Assembly: GCA_963729275.1 (NCBI GenBank) | Contig: CAVSNH010000013.1 | Coordinates: forward strand, 1,480,573 to 1,544,572 | Length of the DNA: 64,000 nucleotides | From: CAVSNH01 sp963729275 | GTDB taxonomy: Bacteria > Actinomycetota > Acidimicrobiia > Acidimicrobiales > RAAP-2 | Direction: 5' to 3' | Shown: one piece after another, positions 37,447-47,419 of the stretch | Layout of the letters: each line of letters opens with the position of its first letter | How positions within the stretch are numbered: position 1 is the stretch's first letter | The notes under the pieces: model-generated | Seen by the model: only the letters and a program-made list of their open reading frames with translations | Databases searched by the model: none | Told to the model about the DNA's origin: nothing | Made by a program: the position numbers and the translations under genes

Positions 37447-39219
37447 TTACGCCGGGTCAGGGCGAGCCCGGGCCGCCGGCCTGAAAACCAGGACGCCAAG
37501 AGGCGGGATCGTCAGGCTTAGCGAGTACGGCCTCCCGTGCAGCGGCGGTGGACCCGCTTCCACGCGGCCGCTGTTTCCGAGGCCGCTGCCGCCGTAAAGC
37601 AATGCGTCGCTGTTCAGAACTTCTCTCCATTCGCCGTTCACGGGCGCCCCGACGCGATAGTTGTGCCGGGGCACGGGAGTGAAGTTGCAGATGAACAGAG
37701 TCACGTCGGCGGGATTCTTGGCCCGCCTCAGGAAAGAGATGACACTCCGTTCCCAATCGCTCCGTTGGCCAAATTCGCTGCCCATAAACAGCAGCTTTTT
37801 TCCGGGATGGCCCCACATGTAGCCGTAAAGGAGCCGCAGGTTCGCGAACTTACACCAGTCATCGCCGGGCATCCTGGCAATCATCGAACCCTTGCCGTAG
37901 ACGACTTCATCGTGGGAGAAAGGCAATACGAAATTCTCTGAGAAAGCGTAAACCAGGCTGAAAGTGAGCTTATGCTGGTGATAGTGGCGATAAATCGGGT
38001 CCATCGACATGTATTCAAGCGTGTCGTGCATCCAACCCATGTTCCACTTGAGGCCGAAGCCGAGACCACCGAGATACACCGGCCGCGACACCATGGGCCA
38101 AGCGGTGGATTCCTCGGCAATCATCACGGCGTCGGGAAATGCGGCGTACACTTGCTCGTTCATTTGCCGGAGGAACTGAAGCGCCTCAATGTTCTCCCTG
38201 CCGCCATACTGATTGGGAATCCACTCACCTTTCGAACGTCCGTAATCCAAGTAGAGCATCGAGGCGACGGCATCCACGCGCAATCCGTGGACGCGATACT
38301 TGTCGAACCAAAAGAGAGCATTGGCGGCGAGAAAACCTCGAACCTCGGAACGCCCATAGTTGAAGACGAATGTATTCCACTCCGGCTGCTCGCCTTGCCG
38401 TGGGTCCGAATGTTCGTAGAGATGCGTGCCGTCGAAGTAGCCGAGCCCGGCCTGGTCTTTGGGGAAATGCGCCGGAACCCAATCGACGATTACTCCTATA
38501 CCGCGCTGATGAAGGCAATCCACCAGATACATGAAATCCGCGGGCGTGCCGAATCGGCTGGTGGGTGCGTAATAGCCTATGACTTCATAGCCCCAGGAAC
38601 CATCGAAGGGGTACTCCATCACGGGGAGAAACTCGACGTGCGTATGGCCTGCCTCCTGCACATAGTCGGCGAGTTGCACGGCCATTTCCCGGTAAGTCAG
38701 CGGACGGTTTCCCTCCTGTGGCACCCTAGTCCAGGAGCCGAGATGGACTTCATAGATGGACACGGGGCGCCTAAGGCCATTTCTATTTGCGCGGTTTGCC
38801 ATCCACTCGCCATCTCCCCACGTGTAGGTGCTGAGGTCCCATACCCGGGAGGCCGTCTGCGGCCGGATTTCCGCGGCAAATGCGTACGGATCGGCCTTAT
38901 CGACCTCGTAACCCTGGTACTGGGACGTAATGTGATACTTGTACAGCGCGCCAGCCCCTGCCTCGGGTACAAAGCCCTCCCATACTCCGGTTGCGCTGTG
39001 CGCTGCCAGCGCATTCGAGCGCGGGTTCCATTCGTTGAAGTCCCCGAGTACTTTGACCTGCTTGGCGTTGGGCGCCCACACGGCGAAATGAACACCGCGC
39101 TGCCCGGCCAACTCGCCGAGGTGTGCTCCCATCTTCTCGTAGGCACGGCGGTGCGTGCCCTCCTCCATCAGATACAGATCGTAGTCGCTGATCCATGGAG
39201 CTTGCGTTGAGGTTGGCAT
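37447..39219 (-). CDS. glgB: 1,4-alpha-glucan (glycogen) branching enzyme
   Basis: GlgB (GH13) introduces alpha-1,6 branches in glycogen. The N-terminal CBM48 ('VHFAVWAPNAKQVKVLGDFN') leads into the barrel: 'YEVHLGSWTR', the nucleophile Asp in 'HGLRVDAVASMLYLDYGR', the acid Glu in 'VMIAEESTAWPMVS' and the third Asp in 'LPFSHDEVVYGKGS'. At 590 residues it lacks the extra N1 domain of the 730-residue E. coli enzyme, as in many short-type GlgBs, and the C-terminal beta domain is compact. GGAG precedes ATG 39219. The shared-motif promoter lies 40 bases upstream. Confidence 0.95.
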   Translation of the reverse strand: MPTSTQAPWISDYDLYLMEEGTHRRAYEKMGAHLGELAGQRGVHFAVWAPNAKQVKVLGDFNEWNPRSNALAAHSATGVWEGFVPEAGAGALYKYHITSQYQGYEVDKADPYAFAAEIRPQTASRVWDLSTYTWGDGEWMANRANRNGLRRPVSIYEVHLGSWTRVPQEGNRPLTYREMAVQLADYVQEAGHTHVEFLPVMEYPFDGSWGYEVIGYYAPTSRFGTPADFMYLVDCLHQRGIGVIVDWVPAHFPKDQAGLGYFDGTHLYEHSDPRQGEQPEWNTFVFNYGRSEVRGFLAANALFWFDKYRVHGLRVDAVASMLYLDYGRSKGEWIPNQYGGRENIEALQFLRQMNEQVYAAFPDAVMIAEESTAWPMVSRPVYLGGLGFGLKWNMGWMHDTLEYMSMDPIYRHYHQHKLTFSLVYAFSENFVLPFSHDEVVYGKGSMIARMPGDDWCKFANLRLLYGYMWGHPGKKLLFMGSEFGQRSDWERSVISFLRRAKNPADVTLFICNFTPVPRHNYRVGAPVNGEWREVLNSDALLYGGSGLGNSGRVEAGPPPLHGRPYSLSLTIPPLGVLVFRPAARARPDPA

Positions 39220-39258
39220 CGGCTCTCCACACGGGCTGGCTATGCTATTTACGCGACC

Positions 39259-39323
39259 TTTATAGAAGAAAACAGCTTGCGAGGCTCTTCAAAAGGGCTC
39301 GGAGAGATGGTCAGAATTGCCCA
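39259..39323 (-). promoter_or_regulatory. Shared-motif promoter before glgB
   Basis: Plus-strand half-sites CTTCA (39287), GCTCG (39297), GGTCA (39309), GCCCA (39319) at the standard 10/12/10 steps. The minus-strand -10 TATAAA (39264-39259) is at the standard distance; the -35 is poor. The predicted transcript starts about 33 bases before the ATG. Confidence 0.68.
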
Positions 39324-39376
39324 AGTGGCAAGAAAAGCAAAGAGAGTAATCTACACCCTACCGCCCATCCTCTTCT

Positions 39377-41782
39377 CTACGCGATCCCGAGGCTTCTGAA
39401 CACGGGGACTTTGGCAACATCCAAGATGAAGGCAAATACCGCTGCCGAAACAAGTATTCCTCCTACAACCAATATGGGCAGAGGACTCATGGCGATTCCG
39501 CGAGTTGCCAGCGTTGAGGCAATCAGCACATCCACTACCGAGGACGCGATGAGCCACCGGCTGGGACGGGCAGATCCCAGGCGTTGGCGTTCACGATTCG
39601 TGTAGGTCGTGGCTTGATTGCCGAACACGATGGCCACGAAGGCCAGAGTTCGTAACATGTCGATTCCAAGACCCAGGCGGTACTTGGCGATGGCCAGGAC
39701 GGCGGTACAAAAGATCAGCTCGGAGACTCCCATGAAGACTCCCGCGATCGTTAATCTGCCGATTCGCCAGGTATTAGGCAACGGAGACGGTCGCACGTTG
39801 TCCGTTGTCAAGGACATGCCCAGTAGGTCGCCGGTGAGCATGATGATAACCATCAACATGGGAGTCAGGATTGCGTGTCCGGTCATGACCAGACCCACCG
39901 CCAGGAAGAGCACCTGCACAGTTTTCTTGGTCACCGAGTTTAGCGTATAAGTCAGGATGCGCTGGAAAGTCACGCGGCCTTCTTTTACCGAAGCGACAAT
40001 CCCGCCGAGCCCGGGTGTGGTCAGCACGATGCCGGCTGCTGACTTGGCGACATCGGTAGCGGTTGACACGGCGATTCCCATCTGTGCCTGGCGCAGCGCC
40101 GGTGCGTCATTGGCGCCGTCGCCGCACATACCCACAATGTGGCCGCTCTTCTGGAACGCCTTCACGAGGTCGTACTTTCCTTCCGGAAGGACGCCGGCGA
40201 AGACCGCGAAATCCTCGGAGTGTACGCCGTCGGGGATGGGTCCCGGTGGGCAGACTGCTCCATCGAGACCTACCGCGTGAGCCACGATGGCTGCCGTCGC
40301 CGGGGCATCGCCCGTCACCATGACGGTACGAACGCCCAACGTGCGCAACTCCGTAATGAGCGCTGCCGAATCCGATCGCGGCGGATCGCTGAGAGCGATG
40401 ATTCCCGCAAGTTTCACCGCCTGCGGCGGACCTACCGCGACGGCCAGCACCCGGAAGCCCTTGGCTTCCAGTTGGCTCGCGATCGTGGATGCGTCGGGCG
40501 AGGGTTGCGCCAAGCCCGTGACGGCCGCAAAGGCTCCCTTCACGACACGCACGGTGGCGCCGCTCGCATCCAGCGCCGCCGCCTCAGACATCTTCGTGGC
40601 AGGATCGAAGGGCACAAATTTGCTCAGTTTGGGCAGATCGGGTGCGGTGGCCTTTGCGGCGGCGGAGCGAATGGCCGCGTCCACGGGATCCTGCCCGCCA
40701 TCCGAACTGGCGAGAGCGGCGATTCCCAGCACGTGCGATTCATCAAAGCCGGGCATCGGATGAACGGCGGTCACCTTCAGCTCGTTCTCGGTCAGCGTGC
40801 CGGTTTTATCCGCGCACAGTACCTCGATGCTCGCCGCTTCATCCACAGCGGAGAGCCGCGTGGGAAGCACGCCCAGATGGGCAAGAGCCCGCGCGCCGAT
40901 TGCCGCCGCCAGGGTAAAGGTGGCAGGCAGCGCTACGGGGATCGAGGCCAGAACCGCGGTGAGCACCAGGGGAATGATCTCGCTGCCCGGCATTTTGAGG
41001 GCGTAGGCATACCCCACCAGCAGCACGATGAGGACGCCATTGAACATGGCGAGATTGCGCACCACGCGCAGAACAGCCTTCTGCTGCGAACTTTCGACAT
41101 GCGCGGTGCGGACCAGTTCCGCCGTGCGCCCGAACTTGGTGCGCGCTCCGGTGGCCGTGACCTCCGCCACCGCCTCACCGCGCCGCACCAGCGCTCCGGC
41201 ATAGGTTTCGAAACCGGGCCCTGCTTCGATGGGTACCGATTCGCCGGTGAGCATGGACTGGTCGAGCAGGATCTGGCCTTCGGTCAAACGCACGTCCGCG
41301 GCAACCACGGCGCCGAGCGATAGCTTCACCATATCGCCCGGCACGAGTTCCGCCGCGGGCACGGTGGCCCAAACATTATCGCGGCGCACCGACGCGTTCA
41401 GCGCCAGCCGCGACTTCAGCGCGGCGAGAGTCGCCTGGGCGCGCCCTTCCTGGAAGAACCCGAGAACTGCGTTAAAGACCAGGAGGACCGCAATGATGCC
41501 GGCCTCGACGTACTTGCCCAGGACAAGCTCAAGTACAATTGCCGCCTCCAGCATCCAGGGAACCGGCGCCCAGAACTTCGCGAGCGCCCTGCGTAAGGGA
41601 TGCATCGCCGTGTCGGGCACCGCATTGGGGCCGAACTTTTCGAGCCGGCGGCGGGCTTCATCGCTTGTGAGGCCGGTCAAAAGTGAGGCTTCCTTAACGG
41701 AAGCTTGCGGAGGGTTTGCAGCATCCCCAGGGTGCGGACCCATCGAGTCTGCCTTGGTATCGCTCGCCAAAATAGAGGCCAT
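39377..41782 (-). CDS. Plasma-membrane-type H+-exporting P-type ATPase A
   Basis: This 801-residue P3A-type ATPase pumps protons out of the cell. It has the N-terminal cation-ATPase region ('TSDEARRRLEKFGPNAVPD'), ten membrane helices, the phosphatase motif 'SMLTGESVPIE', the phosphorylated Asp in 'VLCADKTGTLTENELKV' (about 330), 'MVTGDAPATAAIVAHAVGLD' and the hinge 'GMCGDGANDAPALRQAQMGI'. No regulatory C-terminus as in fungi is present. It lies ten bases before the PPK2 gene stop on the same strand, making a tight cluster with the second pump. Confidence 0.93.
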   Translation of the reverse strand: MASILASDTKADSMGPHPGDAANPPQASVKEASLLTGLTSDEARRRLEKFGPNAVPDTAMHPLRRALAKFWAPVPWMLEAAIVLELVLGKYVEAGIIAVLLVFNAVLGFFQEGRAQATLAALKSRLALNASVRRDNVWATVPAAELVPGDMVKLSLGAVVAADVRLTEGQILLDQSMLTGESVPIEAGPGFETYAGALVRRGEAVAEVTATGARTKFGRTAELVRTAHVESSQQKAVLRVVRNLAMFNGVLIVLLVGYAYALKMPGSEIIPLVLTAVLASIPVALPATFTLAAAIGARALAHLGVLPTRLSAVDEAASIEVLCADKTGTLTENELKVTAVHPMPGFDESHVLGIAALASSDGGQDPVDAAIRSAAAKATAPDLPKLSKFVPFDPATKMSEAAALDASGATVRVVKGAFAAVTGLAQPSPDASTIASQLEAKGFRVLAVAVGPPQAVKLAGIIALSDPPRSDSAALITELRTLGVRTVMVTGDAPATAAIVAHAVGLDGAVCPPGPIPDGVHSEDFAVFAGVLPEGKYDLVKAFQKSGHIVGMCGDGANDAPALRQAQMGIAVSTATDVAKSAAGIVLTTPGLGGIVASVKEGRVTFQRILTYTLNSVTKKTVQVLFLAVGLVMTGHAILTPMLMVIIMLTGDLLGMSLTTDNVRPSPLPNTWRIGRLTIAGVFMGVSELIFCTAVLAIAKYRLGLGIDMLRTLAFVAIVFGNQATTYTNRERQRLGSARPSRWLIASSVVDVLIASTLATRGIAMSPLPILVVGGILVSAAVFAFILDVAKVPVFRSLGIA

Positions 41783-41791
41783 AATTCCACC

Positions 41792-42662
41792 TTATCTCTC
41801 TAGCAGCTTGCGGATAGATTTCAATTCCTGCCGGCGTTTCGATGTGGTCTTGGGATACGCCATCTTAAGGTCATTGAGCGCATCCAGGACAATCTGGGAA
41901 ACAATCAGCCGGGCATTTTCCTTATCATCGGCAGGAACAACATACCAGGGAGCGTGATGGGTGCTGGTCGCATGGAGGCAAGCCTCATAAGCCTGCATGT
42001 AATCCTTCCAGTATTTCCTCTCGTGAATATCCGCAAGGCTGAATTTCCAGTTCTTCTCCGGCTCATCAATGCGCTCCAGAAAGCGCTTTCGTTGTTCGTC
42101 CTTCGAGAGGTGCAGGAATATTTTGATGGTCCGCGTTCCGTTGCGATAAAGGTGACTCTCCAGATCAATGATGGAACGATATCGCTCCTCCCAGATGTTT
42201 TTCTCGTCGCGCAATTCTTCCGCCAGCCCCTGGCTGCGCAGAATCTCCGGGTGCACGCGGACCACCAGTACTTCCTCGTAGTAGGAACGATTGAAGATGC
42301 CGATCCGCCCGCGTTCGGGAAGCCGGCACGTCGTGCGCCAGAGAAAATCGTGTTCCAGTTCTTCCGCGCTTGGTTGTTTGAAGCTAAACACCTCGCAGCC
42401 TTCGCGGATTGACCCCGGACATGACGTGCCGGATGGCGCCGTCCTTGCCGCCAGCGTCCATCCCTTGAAAAATCAGCAGCAGGGCATAGCGGTTGGACGC
42501 AAAATGAAGATGTTGCAGCGTGTCAAGCTGTTCCACGTGTTCTTCCAGAAGCTTTTGATACTGCTTCTTCGACTTGAAGAAGGGCTCCACCTTCGTCGGC
42601 CACTCTTTGAGTTCGAACTTTTTTCCGGGCCGTACACGGAAATCCTTGGAATTGATTTTCAT
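41792..42662 (-). CDS. Polyphosphate kinase 2 family phosphotransferase, one frameshift
   Basis: PPK2 enzymes transfer phosphate between polyphosphate and nucleotides. The N-terminal frame ('DFRVRPGKKFELKEWPTKVE') has the Walker A motif GMDAGGKDGAI (about residue 72); after one extra G near 42395 (CCGCGAAGG) the next frame holds 'IGIFNRSYYEEVLVVRVHPE' (lid/Walker B region), 'RTIKIFLHLSKDEQRKRFLE' and 'WYVVPADDKENARLIVSQIV'. Total about 290 residues, the class III/I size. ATG 42662 is tentative. Lying between two proton ATPases, it may supply them with ATP from polyphosphate; that link is an inference. Confidence 0.88.
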
Positions 42663-42716
42663 CTTCGTCCCTTCGGCCTCACAAGCTAACTGGCAAAAGC
42701 CGAGCATTTACCGGGC

Positions 42717-45365
42717 TCAGGCAGACGTGGGCGCAGGCTTCGGCGGGGCGGGCATACCCTTTCGAATCTCACGCTCCGCCTCCAGCCAGTCTTGATCTGC
42801 CGGCCTTTGGCCATGGACTCGATCCTGATAGAGTTCATAGGCCCGTTGGGCGATTTGCGGGTTAAGATCCACCGGTTTTTTCGCCAACAATGGGGCTTTA
42901 GTCGGGTCAAAAATCCGATAGGCGAGCAATTTCACGCGGTCATTGATGAGGAACCAGGCAATGGCATAGGCCCAAACGAAACCTGCCCAGCGCCAACCGA
43001 GAGGTGTCATAAACAAACCATACACCGCAATCAGCGTGGCGATGGCTTGCGTGCCCAACACCGCAGCCCAGAGAATCCGCGCCGGGCGTATGGACCAGAA
43101 GGGGCCGCGCGTCCGCGTCAGGAAAATCGTCAGATGCCCGGCCACGGACAGCTTCAAATACATCAGCGTCTGGATGTGGTCGCGGTCAAGGTGAAAGACG
43201 CGCTCGCCCAGGTAAAACAGGCCAAACGCGGCCACCACTCCGATGACGCCCAACACCGTGGAGATGCCCAGCACCAGGTGCATATTCCACGCCTCAGGCT
43301 TATCTTTGTAATGAACATTGTCATAGGCGATGGAGAGGATGGCGCCGTCATTGAGCAGCGCGATCATGACAATCATCACCGCGGTGACGGGATAGAAGTT
43401 AAAGACCAGAATCGCCAGCGTCATCAGCAGCAGCACGCGCAGCGTTTCAGCAATGCGATAGATGGCGTAGCTGTTCATCCGCTGAAAGATGCGGCGGCTC
43501 TCCTTGACGGCGTCAATAATCACCGACAGGCCGGAGGCCAGCAGCACGATGGAGGCGGCGGCGCGGGCCGCGTCGGTGGCGCCGGAAACCGCGATGCCGC
43601 AATCGGCCTTCTTCAGGGCAGGAGCGTCATTCACGCCGTCGCCGGTCATGCCCACAATGTGGCCGCGCTTTTGCAGCACATCCACAATGTGGAATTTGTG
43701 TTCGGGAAAGACCTGGGCAAAACCGTCGGCCCTCTCGATGGCATCCCCCACCTGCGTCGATTCCTGATGCTTGCTGTCGCCGAGCGCGCTGGCATCCAGA
43801 ATGTTGGTGCCCAATCCCAGTTGCTTGGAGGTTTCCTGCGCGATGGCCAGTTGATCGCCCGTAACCATCTTCACCGTCACGCCCATCTGCCGGGCGCTCG
43901 CAATCGTGGCCTTGGCCTGCTCGCGCGGCGGGTCGAACAGGGGCAACACGCCGATAAACTGCCACTGGCCTTCCTCGTCCGCCCGGGCGATGCCCAGGGA
44001 ACGGAAGCCGCGGCCGGCAAATTCCTTCACGGCCTGATCCACGGCGGCCTTCACTTCACCGGCGTTCTTCGCCATCTGAAGGATCACCTGGGGGGCTCCC
44101 TTGGTTACAAAGAACTGTTTGCCGTCAGCCCCCTTCACGGTGGCTTCCGTGCGCTTGTGCACCGGGTCAAAGGGTTTGAAATGGAGCACCTGGTAGCTCT
44201 TGAGAGCTTTTTCGTCCTTCACGCCGCCAATCACCGCCAGGTCAATTGTGTCCTTGTCCTCCGCCCGCGAAGCGAGCGCGCCATAGAGGATGGCCTGGTC
44301 CGGGGGAATGCCATTCACGGTAAAGGGATCGCCCAAGGTCAGCTTGTTCTGGGTCAGGGTGCCGGTCTTGTCGGAGCACAGTACATCGACGCCTGCCAGT
44401 TCCTCAATGGCGGAGAGCCGCGTCACGATGGCTTCCTTCTTCGCCAGCAGACGCGCGCCCACCGCCATGGTGACGGAGAGCACCGTGGGCATCGCCACGG
44501 GAATTGCGGCCACCAGAAGCACCAGGCAGAACTCCGCCGTGGTAAGAAACTTGTCGCCGCGGAAGAGTGCCACGGCCAGAATCAACACCACCAGCGCCAC
44601 GGCAAGAACGATCAGGTAGTCGCCAATCTTCAGCACGGCGCGCTGGAAATGGCTGATGGTTTGGACTCCCTGCACCAGTTGCGCAGTCTTGCCGAAGTAG
44701 GTTTTGTCGCCCGTGGCATAAACGATGGCATCGATTTCACCCTGACGGATAATCGAGCCGGAAAAGACCGCCGCGCCGGGTTGGGCGGTGACGGGCAGGG
44801 ATTCGCCGGTCAACGCGGACTGGTCCACTTCAATCGAATCGCCCTCCAGCAAGCGAGCGTCTGCGGGCACAATGTCACCCAGCCGCAGCCGGATGACGTC
44901 GCCCGGTACGAGTTCGGACGCATCCGGGTTTTCCCACTTCCCATCGCGCTTCACCTTGGCTTTGACTGCCAATCTGGCCTTCAAGGCCTCGATGGCGTCG
45001 CCCGCCTGGTGTTCTTCCCAGAACCCCACGACGGCGTTCGAAACCAGCAAAAGGAGGATGATGCCAAAGTCCAGCCAGTGCCGGACAATCCCCGACAGGA
45101 TCACTGCTGCTTCAATCATCCACGGGATGGGACCCCAGAAATAGGTGAGGAACTTTAGAAACGGATTCGTCTTCTTCTCCTCGATCTGATTAGGGCCATA
45201 TTGTCCAAGACGCTTCTTGGCTTCGGCGTCGGTCAGGCCGTCCGGCGACGAATTCAGTCTTTTCATCGCTTCTGGCATGGGAAGGGACTTCAAATCGTCC
45301 TTGGGGTCGGCCTTTGCAGCCGGCATCTGGCTTGTATTCTTGGATTTATCGGTATCGGGTTTCAT
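42717..45365 (-). CDS. Plasma-membrane-type H+-exporting P-type ATPase B
   Basis: An 882-residue P3A ATPase, longer than its neighbour by an acidic/Lys-rich N-terminus (about 1-35) and a C-terminal extension with extra membrane segments and 'DFIR'-free cytoplasmic tail. Motifs: 'DQSALTGESLPVTA', phospho-Asp in 'VLCSDKTGTLTQNKL' (about 345), 'VKMVTGDQLAIAQETSKQLG' and 'GMTGDGVNDAPALKKADCGI'. It is clearly related to plant and archaeal plasma-membrane pumps. With pump A and PPK2 it forms a proton-export cluster suited to acidic soil or fermentative acid production. ATGs and context support the start at 45365. Confidence 0.94.
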   Translation of the reverse strand: MKPDTDKSKNTSQMPAAKADPKDDLKSLPMPEAMKRLNSSPDGLTDAEAKKRLGQYGPNQIEEKKTNPFLKFLTYFWGPIPWMIEAAVILSGIVRHWLDFGIILLLLVSNAVVGFWEEHQAGDAIEALKARLAVKAKVKRDGKWENPDASELVPGDVIRLRLGDIVPADARLLEGDSIEVDQSALTGESLPVTAQPGAAVFSGSIIRQGEIDAIVYATGDKTYFGKTAQLVQGVQTISHFQRAVLKIGDYLIVLAVALVVLILAVALFRGDKFLTTAEFCLVLLVAAIPVAMPTVLSVTMAVGARLLAKKEAIVTRLSAIEELAGVDVLCSDKTGTLTQNKLTLGDPFTVNGIPPDQAILYGALASRAEDKDTIDLAVIGGVKDEKALKSYQVLHFKPFDPVHKRTEATVKGADGKQFFVTKGAPQVILQMAKNAGEVKAAVDQAVKEFAGRGFRSLGIARADEEGQWQFIGVLPLFDPPREQAKATIASARQMGVTVKMVTGDQLAIAQETSKQLGLGTNILDASALGDSKHQESTQVGDAIERADGFAQVFPEHKFHIVDVLQKRGHIVGMTGDGVNDAPALKKADCGIAVSGATDAARAAASIVLLASGLSVIIDAVKESRRIFQRMNSYAIYRIAETLRVLLLMTLAILVFNFYPVTAVMIVMIALLNDGAILSIAYDNVHYKDKPEAWNMHLVLGISTVLGVIGVVAAFGLFYLGERVFHLDRDHIQTLMYLKLSVAGHLTIFLTRTRGPFWSIRPARILWAAVLGTQAIATLIAVYGLFMTPLGWRWAGFVWAYAIAWFLINDRVKLLAYRIFDPTKAPLLAKKPVDLNPQIAQRAYELYQDRVHGQRPADQDWLEAEREIRKGMPAPPKPAPTSA

Positions 45366-45503
45366 GATGACGATCCTCCCTCATTAAGACGATCATTCTT
45401 GTGAGACATTTTGTCGCTGTGCAGGCGAAAGCACCATAAAGCGGCATTTTCCAATCTGCATTCCCCCGGGGCAAGGCAAAATCACTACATTGAGTTCGGT
45501 GCA

Positions 45504-46613
45504 TCACACCTTCGCACCAGGCGCGTGGGCGACTGCTCCGGGCGGCAAGCAATCCGGCAGGTCAAGGCGCGCCACGCCAATCCTGTTGTCGGCCATTCCG
45601 TAATAGACGTCGAAGCGGTCCGGCAAGCCGAGATCGTCGCGCCGGTCGATGCCGGTGGGGAACACAACGTTGGCGATGGTCCCCTGGCGTTCCTGCGGCA
45701 GTAGCGGCGTCAACACCGGCTCCGCCGATCGATAGCGGATGATCTGCGGATGCTCTTGCGAGAGCACCATGACCCCGGCTGAGTAACACAATGGGTGTCC
45801 CTCCGTGCTCGGGTCTACGATTTCACTGACGCCGTGATAGACAATCAGCCAGCCGTGCTTGGTTAAGACAGGCGGCGTGCCGCTGCCAATTTTGAGCCGC
45901 TCCCAGGGCGACACGGGAGTTGCCAGCCGGTGATGAGAGGTGAAGCGGCTAGGTGATCGGGCTGATGGTCTTGCGAGGCCACTTGGCAGTAGGAAATCCA
46001 GATGCTCTCCCGGTCGAGATCCACGTCACGGGAAGCGGGGTGGCAGGCGGTTTCCTCGGGTCGGGTGCCGGGAAAAAGCGGTCGGTGGAGCATGCCGAGC
46101 TCCGGGTGCCCGGAGGGATTGGGAATGGCAACGGGGAACAGACTGGCATCTTTGTTATCCACGTCGCCGATGTCAATGCCTTGATACAGCCCAAAGGTAG
46201 CGAGCCCCAGGCGCTGCCAGTGGAAGAGATCACTCCGACAGGGCGAGGGCGATGCGGGGTCCCTGGGTGGAAAATGCTGTGTAGGTCATCACATAGCGCT
46301 TGAGTGGCTCGACGAACGTGATGCGAGGGTCCTCGCATCCACCGCCGCCACCGGGGCGACGCTCGTAATCGGCCTCCGGCGCGAGCGCGATGCCGAGGCG
46401 CTCAACGCCGGCGGGATTGCCGGCTTCATTGAACCGCACTCGAGCAATGCCGATGCGCGAGTAATTGCCCCGCGCCACCAGTCGTGGGAAGAGGTAGAGC
46501 TGGCCATCAGGGCCACGAACAGCCGCAGGATTCAGGACGCCCTCGACCTCCAGAGGATTCCCCGGCTCCGGCTCCATCAGCATTCCCAGGCGCTGCAATG
46601 CAAATCCGGTCAT
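45504..46613 (-). CDS. Second GH130 family protein, at least two frameshifts
   Basis: ATG 46613 has AGGAG six bases ahead. The N-terminal frame has 'GNPLEVEGVLNPAAVRGPDG' and 'GGGCEDPRITFVEPLKRYVM', the GH130 core with its Glu-Asp-Pro-Arg motif. After one extra base near 46233 a second frame gives 'GDVDNKDASLFPVAIPNPSG', and after another near 45950 a third gives 'PPVLTKHGWLIVYHGVSEIV' and 'VVFPTGIDRRDDLGLPDRFD'. Together this is a normal short-type GH130 of about 370 residues (mannoside phosphorylase). Its gene overlaps or abuts the HAD phosphatase stop at 46631. Confidence 0.8.
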
Positions 46614-46630
46614 CAATTCTCCTCGGAGAC

Positions 46631-47389
46631 TCATGACTTGTGATCACCGTCCAAACAGGCAATGATGGTTTCGGTCACCCGTTTGGTCTCGCGGGGGTCA
46701 CGAACGGGGATCGAAGCAACCCCGGCTTCTTCGGCGGGATAGTCGTTCCCTCCCACAAACAAGGCATCGCCGATGTAGATCATCTCTTTCAGTGAAATTC
46801 CCAGGAGGTCGCGAAGCTTTCTGATGCCGTAAGCTTTATCGATGCCCGGCTTGGTGATATCAATGGAAGTCGCGCCACCGATGCGGACAGAAAACTCGGG
46901 AATATAGGTGTCAAGGAGGGCTTTGATCTTTTTTCGTTTGGCGTAATCAGGATCCCATTTGTCCTTTTCTTCGAGCGGAGCCTGCTGGCCTAACGCGGAG
47001 TAGGTGATCTGGCTTCCCCGGTCTTCAATATCCTCTCCCCAGGTCTTTTCCACCTTGAAGCCCGCGGCTGCCAGCGCCTTCTTCAAAGAACTGAGGATCT
47101 TCTCTCGTTGATCCGCGGAGAAATCTTCTTCATAGAGCTTTTTCCAATCCCCCGAGTATTGGTAGAACTTTGTTCCACAGGTGGGAAGAAGGGATAGATT
47201 CGCCAGGCGTTCGTCATGGGGAAGATGGGAGAGCAGTTGTGTTTCAAACTGTGGCCAATTGCCTCCGGAAATTACCGCCACCTTGATGACACCGAGAAGG
47301 TCATGCAGCAGCGCCGCCATTTCTGCATCAAGAGACGATTTGCTTTCCGCCAGCGTACCGTCCAAATCATAAACAATGAGCTTTTTCAC
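46631..47389 (-). CDS. HAD-IIB hydrolase, phosphomannomutase/sugar-phosphatase-like
   Basis: The 252 residues carry motif I (YDLDGTLAESKSSL, nucleophile Asp 8), motif II Ser/Thr (VAVISGGNWPQFE), a cap domain ('SLLPTCGTKFYQYSGDWKKL', 'SITYSALGQQ'-like 'SQITYSALGQQAPLEEKDKW') and motif III/IV 'SIDITKPGIDKAYGIRKL' with 'MIYIGDALFVGGNDYPAEEA'. This combination is that of HAD subclass IIB, whose members include eukaryotic-type phosphomannomutase and sucrose-/trehalose-phosphatases. Between a GH130 and manA, a role in mannose phosphate metabolism is likely. An ATGA overlap with a longer GH130 frame suggests coupling. Confidence 0.85.
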   Translation of the reverse strand: MKKLIVYDLDGTLAESKSSLDAEMAALLHDLLGVIKVAVISGGNWPQFETQLLSHLPHDERLANLSLLPTCGTKFYQYSGDWKKLYEEDFSADQREKILSSLKKALAAAGFKVEKTWGEDIEDRGSQITYSALGQQAPLEEKDKWDPDYAKRKKIKALLDTYIPEFSVRIGGATSIDITKPGIDKAYGIRKLRDLLGISLKEMIYIGDALFVGGNDYPAEEAGVASIPVRDPRETKRVTETIIACLDGDHKS

Positions 47390-47419
47390 GAACCCTCCAC
47401 CTTCGATTTATTGCGATTA

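Noticed and set aside
36303..41323. Long plus-strand frames opposite the sugar porter, glgB and ATPase A (36303-37313, 37972-39210, 40139-41323)
   Set aside because: All are antisense shadows of well-identified high-GC genes without motifs or ribosome sites.
42792..45158. 788-codon open frame on the plus strand opposite proton ATPase B
   Set aside because: Low-complexity His/Gln/Arg-rich shadow of the ATPase, whose phosphorylation and hinge motifs are all on the minus strand.
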